From Paraflavitalea devenefica (GTDB lineage Bacteria > Bacteroidota > Bacteroidia > Chitinophagales > Chitinophagaceae), in contig NZ_JAARML010000001.1 in the NCBI RefSeq assembly GCF_011759375.1, positions 1,860,001-1,924,000 of the forward strand: a DNA stretch of 64,000 bases, in the 5' to 3' direction. A program made the position numbers and the translations under genes. This document shows positions 9,501 through 15,755 of this stretch, piece after piece. The number at the start of each line of letters is the position of its first letter. The stretch's first letter is position 1. The notes beneath the pieces are model-generated. The model saw nothing but the letters and a program-made list of their open reading frames with translations. It was not told the DNA's origin and searched no databases.

Positions 9501-9936
9501 AGCCGGTATGGTGGACCACCCGAATATCAAGAGCACTACTTCCATTGTAGACTTCATTTTCCGCGCATTGGCGTATGAATACCTGGGCCGTACAGACCTG
9601 GTGCATGTGCTGGACAGGCCGGAAGTACAGAATACAGGCACGGATGACTGGGATGAGATCCCCACCTCATTGGAGTACGAAAAAAAAACACCTGAGCTGA
9701 GTGATGTGCGGATCGTGGCAGGTCCTAAGACGAATAAGCCCGGTGAAAATGAGCCGGTTAAATCATCTTACCGCACCACGCCCGCCAAAGCAGAGGCCAG
9801 CCTGGATGCAGTGAATGCGGCTGCGAAAAGCATGCAGAGTGATGCGCCGGCCTGTAATACCTGCGGTCATATTACCATCCGCAGTGGTACCTGCTACAAA
9901 TGCCTGAACTGTGGCAACAGCATGGGTTGCAGCTAA
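6550..9936 (+). CDS. nrdJ: Adenosylcobalamin-dependent (class II) ribonucleotide reductase
   Basis: A 1128-residue class II enzyme that reduces ribonucleotides to deoxyribonucleotides with a radical made from adenosylcobalamin, independent of oxygen. Seen in the sequence: the redox pair Cys181 (PHACFIL) and Cys401 (NTACNL), the active-site NPCSE block with Asn388, Cys390 and Glu392, and the PTGTIGLVMDCD segment. A hydrophilic Lys/Glu/Ser linker (about 840-870) is followed by a TSCPD-type domain (LRTGEYSDGTVGEIFIDMAK). The C-terminal tail carries CNTCG and CYKCLNCG, cysteines that in this family pass electrons from thioredoxin to the active site. The length is normal for the long bacterial form. 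It is monocistronic, with a strong terminator at 10018. Confidence 0.97.
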   Translation: MTNKKQSPKGLQFSRRFTRDDISVFDQFEYDYRSSVIRNPSGEVVFEMTNVEVPKQWSQIATDILAQKYFRKAGVPQADGSLGRETSIKQVAHRMANCWRVWGERYGYFATAKDAQVFYEELVYCIINQACTPNSPQWFNTGLHESYGITGKPQGHYFVDPADGQLKKSTSAYERPQPHACFILSVSDDLVNDGGLMDLWVREARIFKYGSGVGTNFSQVRGEGEKLSGGGTSSGLMSFLKIGDRAAGAIKSGGTTRRAAKMVCLDLDHPEIMDFINWKVEEEKKVAALINAGYASDYEGEAYRTVSGQNSNNSVRIPNEFFEKLEAGQDWELKARTDGRVMKRIPSKEVWNQISYAAWRCADPGTQYDTTINEWHTCPQGGRINASNPCSEYMFLDNTACNLASANLRKFYDEATNTFDVEGFEYTCRLWTVVLEVSVLMAQFPSKEVAQLSYDYRTLGLGYANLGSMLMVMGIAYDSEEARGIAGAITAIMTGIAYKTSAELASIMGPFAKYEENKQDMLRVMRNHRLAAYDAGEYEKLSIKPVGIKAQYCPAYLLKAATKAWDDAVQLGEKHGYRNAQTTVIAPTGTIGLVMDCDTTGVEPDFALVKFKKLSGGGYFKIINQSVPTALKNLKYSSKEIDAIVKYAVGAGTFAGAPHINHQTLSEKGFIAEEIKKLDTAVGSAFEIGFVFNVYNLGEECLQRLGFKPEQYFNFEWSLLEALGFSDEQIEAANDYVCGTMTVEGAPHLKAEHLPVFDCANKCGQKGQRYIHAHGHIRMMAGTQPFLSGAISKTINLPNEASVEEIADSYMMSWQLGLKACALYRDGSKLSQPLSNKSDKKKKSESPEEAKSEETSVKETPQSNIVDLGKLTIEELLEEVQKRVQSSPDTKLKRKLATIVERRTLPAKRRGFTQKAKINGQAMFLRTGEYSDGTVGEIFIDMAKEGATMRSMLNCFAISISIGLQYGVPLEEFVEKFVFTRFEPAGMVDHPNIKSTTSIVDFIFRALAYEYLGRTDLVHVLDRPEVQNTGTDDWDEIPTSLEYEKKTPELSDVRIVAGPKTNKPGENEPVKSSYRTTPAKAEASLDAVNAAAKSMQSDAPACNTCGHITIRSGTCYKCLNCGNSMGCS

Positions 9937-9947
9937 AGCGAAAGATA

Positions 9948-9980
9948 AGACCTGACAGGTTTCCCTAAACCTGTCGGTCT
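9948..9980. repeat. CTGACAGG/CCTGTC inverted repeat element
   Basis: AGACCTGACAGGTTT (9948-9962) and AAACCTGTCGGTCT (9967-9980) form a near-perfect hairpin with a four-base loop, 12 bp after the nrdJ stop. It has no U-tract of its own. The same CTGACAG/CTGTCAG core recurs at 23670-23735, and hairpins with this core are frequent between genes in Bacteroidota, so I read it as a dispersed palindromic repeat. Confidence 0.55.
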
Positions 9981-10017
9981 CTCAAAAATATTGGACGGTT
10001 TATTAATCATAAACTTC

Positions 10018-10049
10018 ATCCGCTCATTTCCATGGGCGGATTTTTTTTT
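10018..10049 (+). terminator. Rho-independent terminator of nrdJ
   Basis: ATCCGCTCA (10018-10026), loop TTTCCA, TGGGCGGAT (10033-10041) pair along nine positions with one wobble, followed by a run of nine T (10041-10049). A textbook intrinsic terminator, about 80 bp after the nrdJ stop. Confidence 0.85.
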
Positions 10050-10278
10050 ATAGGCCTGTAAGGTGGCGTTTTCCCACCCTTTTCCCCTGCAGGGAAGAAT
10101 GGCAGGCAATAAGGGGACTTGATATACGTCAAATAGGGTAATATAAGTAAGGGGCAATCAGTCATTTGTAAAGAGCAAAAGAACTTTGTGGAATTTTGGC
10201 ATCGTTTTATGATAAGGCAAGTACTTTTTTGATTTGCTGTTACGTTTATCCCTTGTTCAACAATCAATCTGGACGTTT

Positions 10279-10401
10279 ATGAAAATGAAAACACTACTGG
10301 CAATAGCCATCGTTACTTTGATCTTTACTTCGTGCAATCGTTTCCTTACGCCGTATCAGGCTGCCAATGGCAAAGCCAAATGCGGTCGCGGATTGCGCTA
10401 A
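10279..10401 (+). CDS. Small lipoprotein, 40 residues
   Basis: ATG at 10279, 40 codons, TAA at 10399-10401. The protein begins MKMKTLLAIAIVTLIFTSC, a compact lipoprotein signal with Cys19 as the lipidated residue. The mature part is only about 22 residues, contains TPYQAANGKAKCG and ends in GLR. The gene is bounded upstream by the nrdJ terminator and downstream by its own strong terminator at 10452, so it is a single-gene transcript. Very short lipoproteins with an AANGKxKCG-like tail occur in Bacteroidota; I recall some being annotated as quinol oxidase subunit 4, but I cannot confirm that function. Probably inner-leaflet or outer-membrane anchored. Confidence 0.75.
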   Translation: MKMKTLLAIAIVTLIFTSCNRFLTPYQAANGKAKCGRGLR

Positions 10402-10451
10402 GAGGTTGCTTACTCGTATTATGACCACAGGATGAATAACTTATTATCATC

Positions 10452-10482
10452 AAAAAGCCCCGGCTTATAAACCGGGGCTTTT
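10452..10482. terminator. Bidirectional intrinsic terminator
   Basis: AAAAGCCCCGG (10453-10463) pairs with CCGGGGCTTTT (10472-10482) across a loop of eight bases. T-rich sequence follows on the plus strand, and the A-run gives a U-run on the minus strand. It therefore serves both the small lipoprotein gene (+) and the 803-residue lipoprotein gene (-), which converge here. Confidence 0.85.
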
Positions 10483-10559
10483 AGTTTCTTCGGATGTCAC
10501 CAAAACTGGCGCAAGTATGTCGGGCGGGCCATACGCAAAGGATACTTGTGCCTTCAAGA

Positions 10560-12971
10560 CTACTTCTTCTTACTCACAAAATCTTTCAGGTAGCTGCACG
10601 TATTAAATGCCTCCTTATAAAAAGCAGTCGTACTATACTCTTTGGCCAGTAAAGGGAAATAGGCTGCATTTTGCGTAATGCTTTTGCTATAGGCGGCTGT
10701 GGCTTTCTCATAATCGCTATAATCTTTAAACTGCGACCAGGAAGGGACCGGTATTTGCTTCTGCTCACACTTGGCCGCCATAAACAGGCAGCGGGCTTTG
10801 AAATTCTTGTTCTGGGTGAGATTGTATGCCTTCATATAATACTCTTCAGCTTTATACACCCCATAATACTCCTTGTCGCCGGGCTGGTCATCATCACCCC
10901 GGTGCAAGCCGTCATTGCCGCTCCAGTCATAATGTACCAGTAACCAGCTATTGCCCCAATAGCTCATCTGGTACAGGCCCTTGGCCAGTTCATAATAAGC
11001 TTTGGCTTTTCTTTCAGGATCGTTATTGGTCTTCACTTCCTGTTCCAGGCCCCACATCTTCCGGCAGAAACTGAGCTTGGTATACTTGGCCGTGTCCTGT
11101 TCGGTAGAGGCATGGGTATCCAGGATCAGGTCGGCAAAAGGATTGGCGGCCAGGTAAAAGCTGTAAGTCTCCCCCTGATAATAAGCAGGACTTACCTTGG
11201 CAAACCATTTTTGGGCGGCCGCAAAATCAAACTGGCGCAGCCAGGTAGTGCCCGCTACATCATTCACATCGTCTTTGGAAAATGAATTATGGCCTACCAG
11301 GTATTGCTCAAAAGCAGTCAGTTTTTTGGATTCCATCAATTGTATCAGTTGTTCCACCTGCTGTGCCGTCATCTTATAACGCAACGTAGTCAGTGCATGA
11401 TTGCCATAATAGCCCCAGCCTTCTTTTACATACTGTTGATTGACCCAGTCGGCCACGCCAACAGAAAGTACAAACCTGGCATTATTGCTCTTTTGGTACT
11501 TGGGGCTGATCACATCCGTAAAGAGACGACGGTAAAATTTAGCATATTCTGCATCTGTCGCAGCTTTCTTTTCCAGCCATTGCAGGGAAGGGAGTAGCTG
11601 TTTTTCAAAGGCGTCATCCATGACGTCTTTGGCGTTGATGGTGAGCAACAGGTTGCTCATAGCCCATTGGTCTTCCAGTTTGGGCGACAATTTCAGTTTC
11701 CTGGTGGCAGCCAGCAGCTTACGGGCCATAGCATAATCGCGGGTAATAATGGCGGCATGGGCAGCAGCCAGGGAATACAGCCCTTTATTGCTGACCGATT
11801 TATTGGCAACTGCCTCCTGACAGAAACGGATAAGGCTTGTGCCTTCCTCTTGCCAGGAAACGAAAGTCTTGTCTGTAGGGTCAACAGTAGAATAATTTAT
11901 AGTGGCTTGTTTTTTCCCTTTTTCAAACTCCAGGGCCGGCGTGAAATAATATTCTTCCAGTTTATTCACTTCACGGATCGTGAGTATTTCCAGCAGGGCG
12001 GCATTGGGCGATAACCCGTAGATCTCTTCAAGCGCATTCAACTCTTCCTTGTTACTGCCAAGTACGAACAGGCCCAGCAGGTTGGCCTTGTCCTCATTTG
12101 TTTGGGCAAGGGCCATGCAGGCGCGACGGTTCTCTTCCTCAAAACGTTTTACACACCAGTCAAAGCTCATATAATTGGATACCCGTTTCAGCTCGCTTTT
12201 ACTGAAGAGCTGGCTGAAAATAAGGGCTGCTTCTTCCTTCTGGCCCGTGTGCATCAGGGCGCCTGCCTTCAGGCCCAGGCACAGGTCCTGTAACACACCG
12301 GGCGTGTTATTGGGTTTCACCAGCTCATCATACAACCGCAGGCACTCTGTATAGCGTTTACTATAATGGGCCAGCCTGATTACCTGGTAGGCCAGTCTTA
12401 ATTTAATGGCAATGTTTTTGGCTACTGCATACAATTGCTGCCCGTTCTTCATGAGCTTACCCATCCTGGCTGTATCACGTTCTATAGGCTCCCAGGAGGT
12501 CCAGTAGCCGGTAACATTGGGCTCCACCTGTTTGGCATACATAATATAGCCCAGTGCTTCCAGGTCTTTGCTGGTCATAAAAAATTGCGTCATACCATTG
12601 TTCTTTACAGAATCAGGTACCTGCAAAGGCTGGTTCTTCTCCAGGTGATAATACAGGCTGGAAAGGTCTTTACGGGCATATTCCGTTACAAATTGCCGGG
12701 CATCGTTGGCAGTAAAACCGTTATTCCCATACTTTACCCACTCAGCAGAAGTGAGGTCGGAGGTATTCACCGGTTCTTCTTCCTGGTACAGGAAGCGGTA
12801 ATTGGTATAATAAAAGGGCTCATAGCCTTTCACCCCGGCATTATTCCTGTTGAAGAAAGAAACAAAATAATCGTAAGGATCAGGATCGCCGCCTGCACAG
12901 CCAATGATATTATAAGGCATGGCCAGACAGGCTACATTAATGCAGACCATTAAAAATTTCTTCCAGTTCAT
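10560..12971 (-). CDS. Large lipoprotein of unknown function, 803 residues
   Basis: The N-terminus MNWKKFLMVCINVACLAMP leads to NIIGCAGGD, a lipobox with Cys25. The mature part begins with an aromatic segment (YDYFVSFFNRNNAG) and later shows helical, TPR-like text with alternating A/L/Y positions (KAYYELAKGLYQMSYWGNSW, EEYYMKAYNLTQNKNFKARCLFMAAKCEQ). I know no function for it. The gene overlaps the start of the upstream lipoprotein gene by 35 bp, so the two are translationally coupled and likely work together in the envelope. Its 3' end faces the bidirectional terminator at 10452. Confidence 0.82.
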   Translation of the reverse strand: MNWKKFLMVCINVACLAMPYNIIGCAGGDPDPYDYFVSFFNRNNAGVKGYEPFYYTNYRFLYQEEEPVNTSDLTSAEWVKYGNNGFTANDARQFVTEYARKDLSSLYYHLEKNQPLQVPDSVKNNGMTQFFMTSKDLEALGYIMYAKQVEPNVTGYWTSWEPIERDTARMGKLMKNGQQLYAVAKNIAIKLRLAYQVIRLAHYSKRYTECLRLYDELVKPNNTPGVLQDLCLGLKAGALMHTGQKEEAALIFSQLFSKSELKRVSNYMSFDWCVKRFEEENRRACMALAQTNEDKANLLGLFVLGSNKEELNALEEIYGLSPNAALLEILTIREVNKLEEYYFTPALEFEKGKKQATINYSTVDPTDKTFVSWQEEGTSLIRFCQEAVANKSVSNKGLYSLAAAHAAIITRDYAMARKLLAATRKLKLSPKLEDQWAMSNLLLTINAKDVMDDAFEKQLLPSLQWLEKKAATDAEYAKFYRRLFTDVISPKYQKSNNARFVLSVGVADWVNQQYVKEGWGYYGNHALTTLRYKMTAQQVEQLIQLMESKKLTAFEQYLVGHNSFSKDDVNDVAGTTWLRQFDFAAAQKWFAKVSPAYYQGETYSFYLAANPFADLILDTHASTEQDTAKYTKLSFCRKMWGLEQEVKTNNDPERKAKAYYELAKGLYQMSYWGNSWLLVHYDWSGNDGLHRGDDDQPGDKEYYGVYKAEEYYMKAYNLTQNKNFKARCLFMAAKCEQKQIPVPSWSQFKDYSDYEKATAAYSKSITQNAAYFPLLAKEYSTTAFYKEAFNTCSYLKDFVSKKK

Positions 12972-13992
12972 GTGTTGCGTACTTATGAAGGGTTAATGAA
13001 TCAAGATGAAAAAGCGCTACTGTAATCTGAGGGGTAACCAGTTTTGACCTGAGCAACCGGGTGGCTTGCATAATCTCTTCAAAATTAGCATCTTCCTGTC
13101 GTATAAAGTCACCTTTTTTAAAAGAATACCCATGCAGGGTAGTATCTGCCAACATAGAAAAAGTGTTACCGGTTTGCCGGGCAATACCTTCCTGCTGCAG
13201 CAGGGAATCGGGCAGGCCCTGTATCAGTCCCTTATACACACGGTCATGGTACAATACCTTCCAGTCAAACAACGGCAGTGCAAGGTCCAGCGGCAGGGGG
13301 TATTCAGACAGGTTGCCAATATACTTTTCCAACTCCGCTACTTCAAGGATCGAATTACGGGTAGCCTGGTTTTTCAGGTTGCCCATATTATAGCACATCA
13401 GCAATCCTTTCTGTACAGGCGGAATCCCCGTCTTTTGTTTATACTTACATTGATACAGGCGGATGGTGGCTGATATTTCTTTTTGCTGAAAAAAGGGCAG
13501 GGTTTGCAAACTGGTGAGAAAAGCAAAATAATTCCTTCTGCTGGTGGCGGTCCAGTCGCAATCCATTTGTACCTCAGGAATGGCCAGGGTAGCCGGTAAG
13601 TGATTAGCAATACCGGTCAGCAGTTCCTGTACACGGCTGGCAAGACCGGGCACCTCGCTGCTATCAATAGATTGCATACATTCATTGGTAATAAATACGG
13701 TAGGAATAATGACGATGGAACGGGTCGATAGCCAGGCTGCCATACTATCTGTAAATTGTATTTTGGCTACCGGCATGGGGCGCCGGGCAGTGGCATCCCA
13801 CACCACATCAAAGAACTTGATGTACAGCTTTTTTACCTGCAATGTTTCCAGTGCATTTCTCTCCGTGTCTGATAAGCTGATGGCTGATTTCCAATAGTAA
13901 AATCCCCGGGTAATAGAATGATCGGGAGCAGGCTGCCGGCAGGCACACAGGAATAAGGCTGCTATTAACCAAAATTTCATGCTGTTTTTCAT
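12937..13992 (-). CDS. Lipoprotein with a possible TIM-barrel fold, 351 residues
   Basis: MKNSMKFWLIAALFLCACRQ is a lipoprotein signal with the lipobox LCAC (Cys18). The mature part has the look of a glycosidase-type barrel: FYYWKSAISLS at the start, VKKLYIKFFDVVWD, a strand ending IPEVQMDCDWTATSRRNYFAFL, and GLLMCYNMG later. These resemble the DxD-containing strands of GH18-like barrels, but the canonical DxxDxDxE motif is not present, so enzyme activity is only a possibility. Its 3' end overlaps the following 803-residue lipoprotein gene by 35 bp (coupled pair). Confidence 0.8.
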   Translation of the reverse strand: MKNSMKFWLIAALFLCACRQPAPDHSITRGFYYWKSAISLSDTERNALETLQVKKLYIKFFDVVWDATARRPMPVAKIQFTDSMAAWLSTRSIVIIPTVFITNECMQSIDSSEVPGLASRVQELLTGIANHLPATLAIPEVQMDCDWTATSRRNYFAFLTSLQTLPFFQQKEISATIRLYQCKYKQKTGIPPVQKGLLMCYNMGNLKNQATRNSILEVAELEKYIGNLSEYPLPLDLALPLFDWKVLYHDRVYKGLIQGLPDSLLQQEGIARQTGNTFSMLADTTLHGYSFKKGDFIRQEDANFEEIMQATRLLRSKLVTPQITVALFHLDSLTLHKYATHELEEIFNGLH

Positions 13993-14062
13993 GCAGCTTC
14001 AAAATTATAGGAACTGCGGTATTCCTTCTATTCCTTATTTTTACCCCCTTAACATTGTATGA

Positions 14063-14542
14063 ATGACCATTCAATTCGGCTATGATAAAAAAGAGGTGGT
14101 GCAGGCTTTGCGGTATCATTTCCTGATGCGTCCTGAGATCAAGATCTTACTGGTTTTCGTGAATGTATTTACCATTGTATCGGCCATAATGCTGTACCTG
14201 AAATACATCCAGGCATTATCCTTCCTCGTATTCTCTATACTCTGGTTCATCCTCATGCTCATCATCTGGCGCATCCTGCCATCCAGCATATACCGGCGTT
14301 CTGCTACCTTCAAGGATCATTTCATTATGCATTTCCAGGAAGATATGGTCGTACTGGAAACAGAGCGCGGCGCCAAAGGCTGGCCCTGGTCGGCTTTCAG
14401 TCACTTCATAGAAAGTCATTACTTCTTTCACCTGTACTTTGATCCCCGTTCCTTCTTCCTGGTGCCCAAAGAAGCCTTTAAAGACATCACGGAGCTACAG
14501 GAAGTGCGTGAGTTACTGCGCACCAAAATGGGGAAGAAGTGA
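14063..14542 (+). CDS. YcxB-like membrane protein
   Basis: 159 residues. Two membrane segments (about 33-52 and 55-75) are followed by a cytosolic domain with the YcxB-type pattern: strand-rich text, a central GWPWSAFSHFIES, and FFLVPKEAFKD near the end. This domain is found in small membrane proteins of unknown function in Firmicutes and Bacteroidota. It is divergent from the lipoprotein pair and convergent with gldB, and appears to be a single-gene unit. Confidence 0.72.
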   Translation: MTIQFGYDKKEVVQALRYHFLMRPEIKILLVFVNVFTIVSAIMLYLKYIQALSFLVFSILWFILMLIIWRILPSSIYRRSATFKDHFIMHFQEDMVVLETERGAKGWPWSAFSHFIESHYFFHLYFDPRSFFLVPKEAFKDITELQEVRELLRTKMGKK

Positions 14543-14543
14543 A

Positions 14544-14571
14544 GATTCTGAATACTGTATTCTGTATTCTA
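14544..14571. repeat. ATTCTG/TATTCTG short tandem repeat
   Basis: Between the convergent YcxB-like and gldB stops the sequence reads as overlapping copies of ATTCTG and GTATTCT (GATTCTGAATACTGTATTCT and onward). It fills nearly the whole 26-bp gap. It is a low-complexity repeat, similar in position to the other repeats in this window that sit directly after stop codons. Confidence 0.45.
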
Positions 14572-15612
14572 TTTCGGCTTATACTTACTCTGCTGGTAAA
14601 TATCCATGGCAGGCTTTTGTAAAAGTGCCGGCAGCTTCAGGTCGGGATTCTTTTCCATATACTTCTTCACGATCTGCCAGCCTGTAAAAAGACCAATATA
14701 ACCGGGTGAGCCCTCACCCAGTTCTGGTGTGTTGGGCGCTTCTCCCATATAGCCTTTTATAAGGGATGGATCATTATTCATCAACAGGCTATTGACCAGG
14801 AAGAAATTCCAGATCTTGCCTTCATTAGCATAGCAGCCTTTCAACTGGCGGTCGGTATAGCCTATCTTCAACGTGTCGGGCGTTTCAGGCATCAGTTTAT
14901 CCAGCACATACAGGCGCTTTCCTTTCTCTACCATCTGTTCTACCAATGTTTTGCCGGCGAGCTTTTCCGGGTAAATATCATCAATGATATTCTTGATGCA
15001 GTTAACCGGGATAGTTTCCGGTGTAAAGCGCCGGGAAATATAAGCAGGAAACAACTGGCGCCCCATTTCACTTTGGTACAGGCTGAAATCTTTGCCCAGG
15101 TGAAGCTGCAAACCTACGCCCAGCCACCTTTCGGGATTAATGGCATCTCCGTACAGGCCTGTGGGGGTTTCATAATAAGCATCCAGGGGGCCAATGTAAA
15201 AAACGAGGTGTGGCGGTGTTTTATATGCCGGGAAATAATACTTCACAAATTGTAATCCCTTCTTAATCTCCGCTTCTGCAGCACGGGTAGAAGCAAAAGT
15301 TTCATCTACTGCTTTTTTAATGGGCTGATAGTCCCGTAAAAATTGCTTTACCAGTTGGGGCGCCTGGGTACTGGTATCAGCAAAAGGGGGAAGACCCAAT
15401 ATGCCCTGGGAATAATCTGTTATGAACCAGGGATACTTTTGCGCCAGTTGTTGCAAGGAGGCCATCAGTCGACTGGTATCGACAGCAAAAAAGTCCTGGT
15501 CAAAACGGTGTGTGGTAAGGTCTACTTTAATGTCCGATACATCGGGCGTATCTTTATCGCGGCAGGCCAGCAAGGTACACAACAGCAAAGCAATAAATCC
15601 TGTTCTTTTCAT
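14569..15612 (-). CDS. gldB: Gliding motility lipoprotein GldB
   Basis: 347 residues from the ATG at 15612 (a TTG three codons upstream is less likely). The signal peptide MKRTGFIALLLCTLLAC carries a lipobox with Cys17. The body contains VDLTTHRFDQDFFAVD, PWFITDYSQGILGLPP, YYFPAYKTP and WLGVGLQLHLGKDF, all typical of GldB. GldB is required for Bacteroidota gliding in Flavobacterium johnsoniae, and its gene commonly neighbours nadE, as it does here (divergent, 143 bp apart). GldB homologues also occur in non-gliding species, so motility is not proven by this gene alone. Confidence 0.9.
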   Translation of the reverse strand: MKRTGFIALLLCTLLACRDKDTPDVSDIKVDLTTHRFDQDFFAVDTSRLMASLQQLAQKYPWFITDYSQGILGLPPFADTSTQAPQLVKQFLRDYQPIKKAVDETFASTRAAEAEIKKGLQFVKYYFPAYKTPPHLVFYIGPLDAYYETPTGLYGDAINPERWLGVGLQLHLGKDFSLYQSEMGRQLFPAYISRRFTPETIPVNCIKNIIDDIYPEKLAGKTLVEQMVEKGKRLYVLDKLMPETPDTLKIGYTDRQLKGCYANEGKIWNFFLVNSLLMNNDPSLIKGYMGEAPNTPELGEGSPGYIGLFTGWQIVKKYMEKNPDLKLPALLQKPAMDIYQQSKYKPK

Positions 15613-15721
15613 GTGTGACAAACGTTGTAGTGGTAATTATGTTGTAAACATAAATGTAAAATTTTGTTATACATCGTTAACAGGCAATCTTTTGCGTTTA
15701 GCCGGGAAGGTTTACCAAATG

Positions 15722-15751
15722 TTGCGCCTACGCCCACAATACGTAAATTTG
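15722..15751 (+). promoter_or_regulatory. Consensus Bacteroidota promoter of nadE
   Basis: TTG (15722-15724), exactly 19 bases, then TAAATTTG (15744-15751). This is a perfect match to TTG-N19-TAnnTTTG. The -7 element ends only four bases before the ATG at 15756, so the transcript would start at or within a few bases of the start codon. Confidence 0.7.
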
Positions 15752-15755
15752 TACT

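Larger units (their letters stand above)
9937..10278. other. 342-bp intergenic region between nrdJ and the small lipoprotein
   Basis: Holds the CTGACAGG hairpin repeat (9948-9980) and the nrdJ terminator (10018-10049). The remainder, 10050-10278, looks like plain AT-leaning upstream sequence for the small lipoprotein gene. No further gene is seen. Confidence 0.6.
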
